Positions 1 through 8,287 of a DNA stretch of 32,372 nt are shown piece by piece. The position numbers and the translations under genes were made by a program. Positions within the stretch are counted from its first letter, which is position 1. Every line of letters starts with the position of its first letter. Source of the stretch: an uncultured Alistipes sp. (GTDB lineage: Bacteria > Bacteroidota > Bacteroidia > Bacteroidales > Rikenellaceae); the NCBI GenBank assembly GCA_949285535.1, contig CASDZP010000020.1, positions 1 to 32,372 on the forward strand, read 5' to 3'. Below the pieces are notes generated by a model. That model was given only the letters and a program-made list of their open reading frames with translations, ran no database searches and had not been told where the DNA came from.

Positions 1-2027
1 TATGGGGTGGTGTAAAAGACCGTCAGGAGCTTAAAAAGGTCTCTTATTATGCATCCGATTGGGATTTGAAAGATTTTACGTCAAGCAATCCGAAAATTAC
101 CGTAGCGAAAGATGTAGCGGGTAAAATTGTTATTGGCTATGCTGAAACAATGACATATAATGATGCGGCACAGAGCGCAACGATAGCGATGAATCTTAAC
201 GGTGGTAATAAAGTTACTTTTGACACAAAACAATCTCCTGTTGTATTTAACGTATCGAAAGAAGACTCTTTGAAACTGAAAAATGTAGCAAAAAACGGAG
301 CAACGGTTTCACTTGTTGTCAATACGTCAGCGGGTACTGGTTCGACATCATGGAAAGTCGCTAAAAGTACACAAAGTTGGCTTACCACTACGCCTGCTGT
401 TGGCGGAACGGAGACCAATGCGAGCGGTACGTCGTTGAATGTTATTGTTGCTCCAAACAATGCGGAACAACGTAAAGGTCAATTCGTTTTGGAGAGTCAG
501 AATACGACTTCGCAATCGTTTACGGTAACGCAACTTGCCAATTTTACAGCAACGATACAGAGTGTTACATACGGTTCGGGTAATCCCGCTGTATTTGAGA
601 CAAATACACTTAAAGCGTTTAGTGTTGCATACGATTATACGGTTAATATCAAGACCTCTGCACCTGCAAGTAGTGAACGTATTAAAGTAGTTTCCAAAAC
701 GTCAGGAACAAAAGTTACAATCAAATCACAGCCGACAGGTAGTAATGATACATATTCGTTTGTATTGACCGTTCCTGCGAACACTACGATAAACGAAATA
801 TCATCATCATTTGACATAACGATTGACGGTAATGTTGCGAATTCGTTTACAGTTATTCAAGCTAAAAAAACAAGCATTCTTATAGGGAACAAGAGTACAT
901 ATTCAATTATTGGAGGTTTAGAATCAAGAGCAATAGACGGTACATTTACAGCTTCTGTTTGGGATATCCTCGAAAGTAATTATGTAACAAGTTCAAATAC
1001 GACCACACATGCCGTTAGTGCGCTTTCAACAGCAGGAACATTCAAAGTCGCATTTAAGCAAACATTATCATTCAATGAGGAAACAACAAATGCTACAATA
1101 ACACTAAAGGGACGTGATGGCGTCAACAGAGGGACTGCAACAGTTAGTCAGACTCCTGTAAAACTTACATTATCACAACCATCAATTACACTTGAAGCCA
1201 ATGCGAATGAGACAGCGACAGTAACCGTTGGTACAACAAATGACGGGAATATATCAAGTGGAATGAATTATTCTTTACCTGATGATTGCGATTGGTTGAC
1301 AATCAATATATCAGGGAATAAAGTTATTATATCCACAAACGAAGAAAATGATGTTGGCAAACTAAGAACTTCACCTGTTACAATAATATATAAAGGAACT
1401 ACTATTCAAATAAGTGTTAGTCAGAAATGTGATTTCGATCCCTATAATACGACTGTCAATATTGGTGGTGTAGAATGGATGAGATATAACTTAAAAAATA
1501 GTAAACAAGAAAAAGGAGGGGCTACATTCGCCACTAAATTGCCTTCTGAATGTACAGATGATCCCATCAAAGTTAAATCCCATGGAAGATTTTTCCAATG
1601 GGACAGATACAAATCATGGGGAACCACTGAAAGTACTATCAGTGGTTGGGATGGAACCTATTCATCGAATACATCTTGGCTTGAACAAAATGACCCTTGT
1701 CCCAAAGATTTCAGAGTACCAACAAAAGAAGATTTCGAAAAATTGGTAAGTTCTTCGACCATTAGTAATGGTGGTGGCTGGAGTCCGAGTGACTATGGAT
1801 ATAAGATATTCAAAAGCGGCAATGCAACATTAGAGTTTCCAGCCGTTGGTTATAGGTTCACTAAATTAGGAGCTTTGTATTCTAACGGAATGATCGGTTG
1901 GTATTGGTCGTCAACTCAGTATGATAGTGATAACGGATATCATCTCGGTATGCCCAGTGGAAGTGTCAATCCAGATAGAACTAATTACAAGTCATATGTC
2001 ATTAGTGTTCGATGCGTTAAAAAATAG
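1..2027 (+). CDS. Partial secreted protein with BACON-like repeats and C-terminal Fib_succ_major domain
   Basis: The reading frame is open from base 3 to the stop at 2025-2027, with no stop before the window edge, so this is the C-terminal part of a longer protein; the apparent TTG start near 66 is not needed. At least two stretches (about bases 350-540 and 1160-1430) have the BACON pattern: a WLT segment, hydrophobic beta strands, an N-x-x-x-x-R-x-G-like turn and a final V-T/S-Q strand. The last ~190 residues carry the Fibrobacter succinogenes major paralogous domain (TIGR02145 type): GGVEWMRYNL, then DPCPKDFRVPTKEDFEKL, then YWSSTQYD and the terminal SVRCVKK. Such proteins are exported and often surface-associated in Bacteroidales; ligand unknown. 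The gene is more AT-rich than the central part of the window and is followed by a strong terminator. Confidence 0.85.
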   Translation, partial: WGGVKDRQELKKVSYYASDWDLKDFTSSNPKITVAKDVAGKIVIGYAETMTYNDAAQSATIAMNLNGGNKVTFDTKQSPVVFNVSKEDSLKLKNVAKNGATVSLVVNTSAGTGSTSWKVAKSTQSWLTTTPAVGGTETNASGTSLNVIVAPNNAEQRKGQFVLESQNTTSQSFTVTQLANFTATIQSVTYGSGNPAVFETNTLKAFSVAYDYTVNIKTSAPASSERIKVVSKTSGTKVTIKSQPTGSNDTYSFVLTVPANTTINEISSSFDITIDGNVANSFTVIQAKKTSILIGNKSTYSIIGGLESRAIDGTFTASVWDILESNYVTSSNTTTHAVSALSTAGTFKVAFKQTLSFNEETTNATITLKGRDGVNRGTATVSQTPVKLTLSQPSITLEANANETATVTVGTTNDGNISSGMNYSLPDDCDWLTINISGNKVIISTNEENDVGKLRTSPVTIIYKGTTIQISVSQKCDFDPYNTTVNIGGVEWMRYNLKNSKQEKGGATFATKLPSECTDDPIKVKSHGRFFQWDRYKSWGTTESTISGWDGTYSSNTSWLEQNDPCPKDFRVPTKEDFEKLVSSSTISNGGGWSPSDYGYKIFKSGNATLEFPAVGYRFTKLGALYSNGMIGWYWSSTQYDSDNGYHLGMPSGSVNPDRTNYKSYVISVRCVKK

Positions 2028-2054
2028 TTGACTTTTATAACCACATTTTTATTC

Positions 2055-2099
2055 GAGCGATGATATTCAAATTAGACATATCATCGCTCTTTTTATATT
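2055..2099 (+). terminator. Intrinsic terminator after the BACON/Fib_succ_major gene
   Basis: A perfect 12-bp stem, GAGCGATGATAT (2055-2066) with ATATCATCGCTC (2078-2089), and an 11-nt loop, followed by a T-rich tract. Confidence 0.9.
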
Positions 2100-2230
2100 T
2101 TACCAATATAACAATAATTTATTGTTTTTATGTTTTAACCATATTAACGATATAAAAAGCACAAGGCAAGTGCGGGGAGATACTGACTTCGTATAAGATA
2201 ATGAACCAACGAACAATGACATGGTCAAAA

Positions 2231-2278
2231 GGGGCTGCGCCCCCTCGTTTTGGTTACTTTGTCGAGGGACAAAGTAAC
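2231..2278. repeat. Hairpin-rich intergenic element
   Basis: Two adjacent hairpins: GGGGC/GCCCC (2231-2235 with 2239-2243) and a perfect 11-bp stem GTTACTTTGTC/GACAAAGTAAC (2253-2263 with 2268-2278) around a 4-nt loop. The minus-strand conceptual translation contains YFVPRQSNQNEGAQP, a peptide I associate from memory with spurious ORFs over dispersed intergenic repeats in Bacteroidales. That association is recollection, not a search. The rest of 2100-2303 shows nothing else I can name. Confidence 0.5.
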
Positions 2279-2303
2279 GCCGTCGGCAGACCCGTCGGAG
2301 ACA

Positions 2304-2480
2304 TTCTCTTCCCAGTGAAATCAAGCTGACTACCATAAGTTCGGATATTGAACGGGCAAGGGTCTTGATATAAAAAAGATGCCTGAGATAATTTTTCTCA
2401 GGCATCTTTTTTATATCGTGACTCTTGTCCGTTCAATATCCGAACCTATGGTAGTCAGCTTGATTTCACCGGGAAGGGAA
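2304..2480. repeat. 84-bp imperfect inverted duplication covering a gene tail and terminator
   Basis: Left arm 2304-2387 and right arm 2397-2480 are inverted copies with 7 mismatches in 84 positions and no gaps; the inner 21 bp (2367-2387 with 2397-2417) are identical. The right arm is the last ~23 codons of the minus-strand gene ending at 2411. The left arm, read on the plus strand from 2308, encodes the same tail (EIKLTTISSDIERARVLI, stop 2371-2373), so it is a remnant of a second, oppositely oriented copy of the gene end. Confidence 0.9.
2367..2417. terminator. Bidirectional intrinsic terminator
   Basis: A 21-bp perfect stem (2367-2387 with 2397-2417) around a 9-nt loop, with a run of A on the left and T on the right of the GC-rich core, so it can end transcription on both strands. 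The stop codon of the minus-strand gene (2411-2413) lies inside the stem. Confidence 0.85.
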
Positions 2481-3676
2481 CGGTCTTTGTCAGACAGATA
2501 AATGTCGATTTTACATTCGGATGTTCCGTTCTGTTCCTTTGAAACCACCTCCATTCTTTCCGCAAACAATGTCGTCAAAAGATGTTCTTTAGAGAGATAT
2601 TCGCGGTCATTGTTGCCTCGACATTCATTTATAGGAATTATCGTCTCTTCAACCACTCGCTTGCACCAGACATCATGATTGACATCGAGAGCCTCTACCG
2701 CTTTAGCTATCGAGGCAAGATGCCTCTCTATCAAAGCCTTGTCTGGAGACGGTACATTGTCACCGAAACGCTCTTTTGCCCTTCTTTTAATCAGTGTCAC
2801 TATTTCAGAGATACATTCGAGCTTTTCATCGGGTCGGACAAGCGGATTGTCGCATATTTTCTCCAAAATCTCAATCCTCTGCTCTATCGACAACGCCTCG
2901 GAACGAGATTCCGCCAACATCTGCTTATGAGTTTCAAGCTCTTGGGCTGTCATCCTGCGTTCTATCTCGAACATGCGAAGAGTGGCGTTCTGCATCTCGG
3001 AAACTGCCCTTTCAAGAATCTCGAACAGCATTGTCGCCTGCGACTTCAAAGTCTCGTCGTTTTTCGGCGCACTCTTCGACAACACCTGTGCGATACGCCT
3101 CAACTCCGACAGACGTGCGGCAAACACCGTATCGTCCCTCATCAGCTCCTCGGGCAGATGAACATCCGACAACACCTCACACAGACGTGCGATATGCTGT
3201 TGAGCCATACGGCATTTTTCTTCAAAAGATCTATCGTAACTTCTGTTTATCTCTTCAAGCGCCTCAAACGATTCATTGAAACCGTCAATGTCGAGAGCAT
3301 ATCTGTACTGCCGTTCCATTTTTTCGTCAGGATGCGGCGGGATGCTTTCTCCTATACGTTCCGCTTTTGCGAGCAAGCTGCTTATATAAGCCTTATCATC
3401 ATCCATGAGCATGTCATCGAAGTCTATGCCCCAAGTGCTTATTGCGCCGCAAGGCTTCTCCGAGTTTGCATCCGGAATGATTCGTACCGACACCTCTATC
3501 GGATTGTTCCACAAACGACCAACAGGATTACCGCATGTGCGATAACCTGCAAACATTAAATCGTCGGTTCCTTCAATCTTCTCTAAATCATCTATAAACA
3601 ACAGGCTGTCGATGTCCGCAATCTTGTCATGAAGATAAAATTTTCGGATGGACTCATCACCCAATTTTTTTCTCAT
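2411..3676 (-). CDS. Uncharacterised coiled-coil protein
   Basis: A protein of about 421 residues from the ATG at 3676; a TTG two codons upstream is also possible. I do not recognise the family. The N-terminal ~120 residues look globular (GYRTCGNPVGRLWNNPIEVSV, then a DFDDMLMDDDKAYISSLL acidic stretch). The middle, about residues 120-300, is rich in charged residues and alanine with heptad-like spacing, and probably helical or coiled-coil. The C-terminal ~100 residues end in a short beta-rich segment (KIDIYLSDKDRSLPGEIKL). There is no signal peptide and no membrane segment, so it is probably cytoplasmic. It lies downstream of nagB on the same strand but is separated from it by a terminator. 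Its last codons are duplicated in inverted orientation next door, which suggests a multicopy or rearranged locus. Confidence 0.75.
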   Translation of the reverse strand: MRKKLGDESIRKFYLHDKIADIDSLLFIDDLEKIEGTDDLMFAGYRTCGNPVGRLWNNPIEVSVRIIPDANSEKPCGAISTWGIDFDDMLMDDDKAYISSLLAKAERIGESIPPHPDEKMERQYRYALDIDGFNESFEALEEINRSYDRSFEEKCRMAQQHIARLCEVLSDVHLPEELMRDDTVFAARLSELRRIAQVLSKSAPKNDETLKSQATMLFEILERAVSEMQNATLRMFEIERRMTAQELETHKQMLAESRSEALSIEQRIEILEKICDNPLVRPDEKLECISEIVTLIKRRAKERFGDNVPSPDKALIERHLASIAKAVEALDVNHDVWCKRVVEETIIPINECRGNNDREYLSKEHLLTTLFAERMEVVSKEQNGTSECKIDIYLSDKDRSLPGEIKLTTIGSDIERTRVTI

Positions 3677-3731
3677 TTTCAAATAAAAAACTCATTCGAC
3701 TTATATCCCCTTTTCCTAAAAATAATAAAAA

Positions 3732-3781
3732 GACCGCTTGTCCATTTAAATTCCCTCTATATACAACGATGACAAGCGGTC
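3732..3781 (-). terminator. Intrinsic terminator downstream of nagB
   Basis: On the minus strand an 11-bp stem GACCGCTTGTC/GACAAGCGGTC (3771-3781 with 3732-3742) is followed by a T-rich tract. It lies 20 bases past the nagB stop. Confidence 0.8.
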
Positions 3782-3801
3782 ATCCTATCATATTCACCCT
3801 G

Positions 3802-4611
3802 CTATTTTATAGATGCGGGGTCTATATGTTCTCTCTCGATATCTTTAAAATACTTATAAGTAGCCACTTTCAGTTCGGCTGTGGCGTCTTCGTCACACAC
3901 GATTATACCTTTCGGGTGAGTCTGAAGCGCAGAAATTGTCCACATGTGACTTACCGCGCCCTCTATTCCGTGCTGCAAAGCTCTTGCCTTGGCGTGTCCG
4001 TTCACGATTATGAGTACCTCTTCAGAGTCGAGGATTGTGCCGACACCCACAGTCAATGCCGTTTTGGGCACTTTGTTTACATCGTTGTCGAAGAAACGGG
4101 AGTTGGCTATGATTGTATCCTGAGTAAGGGTCTTCACGCGGGTACGCGAGCTGAGAGACGAGCAGGGCTCATTGAAAGCTATATGACCGTCGGGGCCGAT
4201 ACCGCCCATAAAGAGTTTTATGCCGCCGTAACTTTTTATGCGTGCCTCGTAATCGGCGCACTCTTTCTCGGGATCAGCGGCGTTGCCGTTGAGAATATTG
4301 ACGTTCTCTTTCTTTATGTCGATATGATTAAAGAAATTCGTCCACATGAAAGTATAGTAGCTCTGCGGATGTTCACGCGGTATTCCTATATATTCGTCCA
4401 TGTTGAAGGTCACCACATTGGCAAAAGAGACGCGTCCCTCTTTGTGGAGGCGAATCAGCTCTTTGTATGTGCCCAGCGGAGTGCTGCCCGTCGGCAATCC
4501 GAGAACGAAAGGACGTGAAGATGTAGGTTTGAAATCATTAATTTTCTTTACGATATAGGCTGCAGCCCATTCCGATATTTTTTGATAGTCGGGTTCGATT
4601 ATTACTCTCAT
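3802..4611 (-). CDS. nagB: Glucosamine-6-phosphate deaminase
   Basis: Converts glucosamine 6-phosphate to fructose 6-phosphate and ammonia in the cytoplasm, the step that brings amino sugars into glycolysis. The 269 residues fit the normal family length. The phosphate-binding loop [16 protein letters not shown] (residues 37-52) and the active-site segments FNMDEYIG and [14 protein letters not shown] are intact. D72, D141, H143 and E148 fall at the same numbers as the catalytic residues of E. coli NagB. The ATG at 4611 is well placed, about 40 bases below a -7 box. No nagA, transporter or NagC-like regulator is adjacent, so the gene stands alone, divergent from the peptidase gene at 4752. Confidence 0.97.
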   Translation of the reverse strand: MRVIIEPDYQKISEWAAAYIVKKINDFKPTSSRPFVLGLPTGSTPLGTYKELIRLHKEGRVSFANVVTFNMDEYIGIPREHPQSYYTFMWTNFFNHIDIKKENVNILNGNAADPEKECADYEARIKSYGGIKLFMGGIGPDGHIAFNEPCSSLSSRTRVKTLTQDTIIANSRFFDNDVNKVPKTALTVGVGTILDSEEVLIIVNGHAKARALQHGIEGAVSHMWTISALQTHPKGIIVCDEDATAELKVATYKYFKDIEREHIDPASIK

Positions 4612-4649
4612 CGCTGTTTGATGTTTTATTAAAAAAGAAAACTTACTAA

Positions 4650-4657
4650 CAAAGGTA
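4650..4657 (-). promoter_or_regulatory. Probable -7 box of nagB
   Basis: On the minus strand this reads TACCTTTG, an exact match to the Bacteroidetes TAnnTTTG box, about 38 bases upstream of the nagB ATG. No clear -33 TTTG was found. Confidence 0.6.
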
Positions 4658-4700
4658 TTATTTTTTCTTTAAAAAAGATTAAATTATCAAAATAAATAAC

Positions 4701-4708
4701 TATTTTCG
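4701..4708 (+). promoter_or_regulatory. Possible -7 box of the C1 peptidase gene
   Basis: TATTTTCG matches TAnnTTTG at all but one position and lies 43 bases upstream of the ATG at 4752, in a divergent promoter region shared with nagB. Confidence 0.4.
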
Positions 4709-4751
4709 CCATACGATTAACCGAATTATCGAACCAAAACAATCAAATCAA

Positions 4752-5963
4752 ATGAAAAAACTTTTAATCGCGGCATTGGCGTTGATGGTTGCGCTTCCCG
4801 TGTCTGCGCAGAAAAAGAAGAAAGATGCCGACAAAGAGGTTAAAGGCTATGTCTTCACCGACATCAAAGTGAACCCCATAACCGACGTTCGCGACCAGGC
4901 CCGTTCCGGTACCTGTTGGGCATTCTCGACATTGGCATCAGTAGAGAGCGACATTATCAAAAACGGCAAGGCCGACACAACTCTCGACCTTTCTGAGATG
5001 TGGATTGTACGCCACGCCTATCTCGATAAAATGATAAAATACGTGCGCATGCACGGAAAAGCGGAACTCGGACAGGGCGGTAACGCTCACGACGTTCCCA
5101 ACATGATTGAGAAATACGGTATCGTTCCCGAGAACGTATATCCCGGTCTCAACTACGGAACAGACAGCCATGTTCACGGTGAAATCGACGCAATACTCAA
5201 AGCGTATGCGGACGCCGTTGTGGCAAACCCCAACAGAACAATCTCTACAGCATGGATAGAGGGTGCGAACGGTGTTCTCGACGCATATTTCGGCAAATGC
5301 CCCGAAACTTTCGAGGTGAACGGAAAGATATACACTCCCGAATCTTATGCCGAAGCTCTCGGAATCAACCGTGACGACTACATCAACGTAACCTCTTTCA
5401 CACACCACCCCTTCGGCGAGATGTTCGCTCTCGAGATACCCGACAACTGGGCTTGGGAACTCTCATACAACGTTCCGTTGGAGGACATGATGGCAATCAT
5501 CGACGAGGTTGTCGAAAACGGTTACACTGTCGGCTGGGGTTCTGACGTGAGCGAAAAGGGTTTCGCCTACACCAAAGGTTTCGCAGTACTTCCCGAGACA
5601 GACATCGAGTCGATGGCAAACAACGAACAGGCTCGCTGGGTAAACCTCACTCCCGAACAGATCAGCGAACAGATGTACAAATTCGACAATCCCGTTCCTG
5701 AAAAAACAGTCACCCAGCAGATGCGTCAGCAGATGTTCGACAACTACACCACCACTGATGACCACGGCATGCAGATTTTCGGCATAGCAAAAGACCAGAA
5801 CGGAAACAAATTCTACAAAGTCAAAAACTCTTGGGGCACCAACCAGATTTATGACGGTTGCTTCTATGCTTCTGCTCCTTTCGTCGCAGCAAAAACAACC
5901 ACTATCTCATTTAACAAAAACGCGCTTTCTCAGGCGACAAGAGACAAGTACGGAATAAAATAA
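4752..5963 (+). CDS. Secreted C1-family cysteine aminopeptidase (bleomycin hydrolase/PepC type)
   Basis: A papain-fold peptidase of the C1B (PepC/bleomycin hydrolase) group, predicted to remove N-terminal residues from peptides. The 403 residues begin with a signal peptide (KKLLIAALALMVALPVSAQ, then a lysine-rich segment), so unlike the cytoplasmic PepC of Firmicutes this form is exported to the periplasm. The active site is visible: oxyanion glutamine Q49 and nucleophile C55 in DQARSGTCWAFSTLAS, H338 in DDHGMQIFG, and N359 in KVKNSWGTN. The protein ends in DKYGIK without an extra domain. It is monocistronic by context: divergent promoter upstream, strong terminator downstream. Confidence 0.92.
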   Translation: MKKLLIAALALMVALPVSAQKKKKDADKEVKGYVFTDIKVNPITDVRDQARSGTCWAFSTLASVESDIIKNGKADTTLDLSEMWIVRHAYLDKMIKYVRMHGKAELGQGGNAHDVPNMIEKYGIVPENVYPGLNYGTDSHVHGEIDAILKAYADAVVANPNRTISTAWIEGANGVLDAYFGKCPETFEVNGKIYTPESYAEALGINRDDYINVTSFTHHPFGEMFALEIPDNWAWELSYNVPLEDMMAIIDEVVENGYTVGWGSDVSEKGFAYTKGFAVLPETDIESMANNEQARWVNLTPEQISEQMYKFDNPVPEKTVTQQMRQQMFDNYTTTDDHGMQIFGIAKDQNGNKFYKVKNSWGTNQIYDGCFYASAPFVAAKTTTISFNKNALSQATRDKYGIK

Positions 5964-5983
5964 GCTCACCCTAAACGGTGAAC

Positions 5984-6030
5984 GAGCGGAAAGCCCAGCA
6001 AAATTGTCGGACTTTCCGCTCTCTTTTTTG
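5984..6030 (+). terminator. Intrinsic terminator of the C1 peptidase gene
   Basis: A 10-bp stem GAGCGGAAAG/CTTTCCGCTC (5984-5993 with 6012-6021) followed by TCTTTTTT. Confidence 0.85.
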
Positions 6031-6039
6031 GATAAAATC

Positions 6040-6071
6040 TTTGAAAATGTAGTATATATGTGTTATATTTG
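6040..6071 (+). promoter_or_regulatory. Promoter of the fimbrillin-like gene
   Basis: A -33 TTTG (6040-6043), a 20-base spacer and a -7 TATATTTG (6064-6071) match the Bacteroidetes consensus. The leader downstream contains a small hairpin, CACGGC/GCCGTG (6115-6120 with 6128-6133), of unknown role. Confidence 0.75.
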
Positions 6072-6156
6072 CGGATAATTGATATACTATAAAAATATAG
6101 AAAAGACGACGCACCACGGCATTATACGCCGTGACGTACATCAAAACAATTAACTT

Positions 6157-7980
6157 ATGAAGAGGGTTTTATTAGTTTTAACATCGCTTTTGTTGGTGAC
6201 GGCGGGATGTAACAAGAAGACGTCATTCAAAGATAAAGACAACTCGTCGGAGAACGTGATTCTCGACGTTTCCACATCCGACTTATCTAATTTCAAACAG
6301 ACATATACGGAGATAGACCCTAACAATCCGCTGAGAACGAATTTCAAGGAGAACGACCTCATAGGCTTTTCTGTCATAGCCAAAGCCAAAATCATAGCAG
6401 GCTCACCCACAAGTGCCGATGTGGAACAGAAAGACTTCGCTTTCAAACGTAAAAACGGAAAATGGGAACAGGTGTTCGACGCGGCACACCCCAGCACGAT
6501 AGAATTCGCCACCAACGGTACGGGAGGAGAGGTGGAATCTCGTTTCATGGGTTACTACCCCCACTCTACAACTGCGGGAAGTCCTTTTGCCGCCACGGCT
6601 TTCGACAATTTCCCCACGGCAGAATTCAACCTCTCGTCAGAACAGTCAACAACCGAATCGTTCTACCTTAACGACGCTTTGGCGGCATCTACCGACATCG
6701 TGCCCAACACGGTGGACGAAACTCCCGACAGATTGTCGATGACCATGCAACACCTCACCTCATTCATGCAGTTCAGAATAACAAAAAGCGACGAATGGGG
6801 CGATGACGACCAGCTGACACTCAGCTATGCGGCATTGAGCGGAGTATATCTCGCAGGCTCTTACGACATGTCAAAACTCTCTGCCGATGATATCAAGGCA
6901 AGCGTTAAGCATCGCGACGGAATCGACACATCGAGAGTGTTTAAAAACTACGACCCGGGAGTCGTATTGCAGAAAAAAACGGCGGAATACCTCGGCGAAG
7001 AGGCCAACATGCTCATCGTACCGATGACAGTCAACGAGGTAAAACCGAGCAGAATAGAGCTTAAGGTGACTCACAGAGACGCTGACGGCGTAGAGGAGAC
7101 AAACCTTTATGTGTGCCAGTTGCCCGTATATAACGACCCCGAAAAAGACATGCTCAGACCCAATTACAAATACGTATATAACGTATCTGTAAAACGCGGC
7201 GCCATCGACATTATCCTCGACGGTCCCGAAGAGTGGGGTGAAGGTCCCACGACATCGGGTGAGGTCATACTCGTTGGTCCCGACAGCAAGACTGTCGAAC
7301 TTACGGCTCCGTCAACAATTACCGACAACAACGGTTACATATCATACGACCCGAGCAGTCAGGTTTATCAGTTCAGTATCAAATCGACACTCTACCCTCT
7401 CTCTCGTCTCAGCATAGAGGTGCAGCCCACAGGACAGGTGACCAACATTTCAGACATAACCCAGTCTCAGGAGATGATTGACGGTGTAATGAAAACCGTT
7501 GAAACAGGTACTTTCGTTCTCACAGGTATCCCGTCAAACGACAACACCGAATTCAGCGTTCCGGTGAACACTTACAGAACATTCACAATAAAGGTGATTC
7601 AGAATCTGACATCTGACGGTGGAGCGGCAAACAAACGAGTGATACAGAGAATGGAGGTCAAACAGGAACCTCAGCTGGCGGTCATATCAGTGACTCCCGA
7701 AGGAAATCTTGCCGCCAAATCACCAGCCAATGTGGTCGTGAGACTGCAAATGGCAGGAGGTCTGTCGCAGTCCAATTTCATGATAGTACCAGTAAGCGGT
7801 GCTTCCGCTTCTCTCTCGACGGAGAGCGGAAACGTATTGGTGGCTAAAATTACAGGAATACCCAACAATGTCGGTGCTTCTGCCACGACAAAACAATACA
7901 CGCTCAAAATAGTTGACAGCGGTATGGAAGACATCGTTCGTTATCAACGAAGCTTCCTGCAACTCGCCGCAAAAAACTAA
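6157..7980 (+). CDS. Fimbrillin-like (Mfa-like) lipoprotein
   Basis: A 607-residue lipoprotein with a type II signal: hydrophobic run, LVTAGC lipobox and acylated Cys at residue 18. The mature N-terminal half resembles the Bacteroidales fimbrillin/Mfa-like fold: an early DLIGFSVIA strand, a KNGKWEQ turn, a mid-region MQHLTSFMQFRIT strand, and LRPNYKYVYNVSVKRG near residue 330, the typical last strand of the N-terminal domain. About 250 more residues of beta-rich sequence follow. Members of this family are pilus subunits or fimbria-related surface lipoproteins; whether this one polymerises cannot be told. There are no accessory fimbrial genes (anchor, tip, mfa/fim cluster) next to it. It has its own promoter and terminator. 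Confidence 0.8.
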   Translation: MKRVLLVLTSLLLVTAGCNKKTSFKDKDNSSENVILDVSTSDLSNFKQTYTEIDPNNPLRTNFKENDLIGFSVIAKAKIIAGSPTSADVEQKDFAFKRKNGKWEQVFDAAHPSTIEFATNGTGGEVESRFMGYYPHSTTAGSPFAATAFDNFPTAEFNLSSEQSTTESFYLNDALAASTDIVPNTVDETPDRLSMTMQHLTSFMQFRITKSDEWGDDDQLTLSYAALSGVYLAGSYDMSKLSADDIKASVKHRDGIDTSRVFKNYDPGVVLQKKTAEYLGEEANMLIVPMTVNEVKPSRIELKVTHRDADGVEETNLYVCQLPVYNDPEKDMLRPNYKYVYNVSVKRGAIDIILDGPEEWGEGPTTSGEVILVGPDSKTVELTAPSTITDNNGYISYDPSSQVYQFSIKSTLYPLSRLSIEVQPTGQVTNISDITQSQEMIDGVMKTVETGTFVLTGIPSNDNTEFSVPVNTYRTFTIKVIQNLTSDGGAANKRVIQRMEVKQEPQLAVISVTPEGNLAAKSPANVVVRLQMAGGLSQSNFMIVPVSGASASLSTESGNVLVAKITGIPNNVGASATTKQYTLKIVDSGMEDIVRYQRSFLQLAAKN

Positions 7981-7998
7981 TGGCATATAAATAAAAAC

Positions 7999-8038
7999 AG
8001 CCCCCTAAAAGACAAAACATCTTTCGGGGGCTTTTTTT
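7999..8038 (+). terminator. Intrinsic terminator of the fimbrillin-like gene
   Basis: Stem AGCCCCC/GGGGGCT (7999-8005 with 8026-8032), extended by an inner AAAGA/TCTTT pairing, followed by a run of T. The rest of the gap to 8287 holds only a -7 box near its end. Confidence 0.9.
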
Positions 8039-8244
8039 ATAAATAACAAAGGTCCTTAAACCGAACAATACGGAAAGACAAACGCAAACGAATAAAAAAC
8101 CGTCAACCGAAAAACATGAATCACTGCACATAAAGTGCGTTCTTCAAACAAAACACCAAATATTCCAATAAAAAAGATTCCCATACAAAATTATTCACAC
8201 ATAAAAACCGTTATCATAACAGGATATATTTCCTATATTTTTAA

Positions 8245-8252
8245 TATATTTG
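8245..8252 (+). promoter_or_regulatory. Probable -7 box of the binding-protein-like lipoprotein gene
   Basis: TATATTTG followed by CA, 35 bases upstream of the ATG at 8288. No convincing -33 TTTG is at the usual distance. Confidence 0.6.
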
Positions 8253-8287
8253 CACCAAATTGATTTTAACAATTAACTTTTTCTAAA

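Noticed and set aside
2100..2405. 101-codon minus-strand frame containing YFVPRQSNQNEG
   Set aside because: Covers hairpins and the inverted gene tail; looks like a spurious translation of repeat DNA.
2582..3559. 325-codon open frame on the plus strand
   Set aside because: Antiparallel to the coiled-coil gene over its whole length, composition explained by that gene's codons, no domain recognised.
3769..4518. 249-codon open frame on the plus strand
   Set aside because: Lies opposite nagB, whose catalytic residues are all intact; the frame is a shadow.
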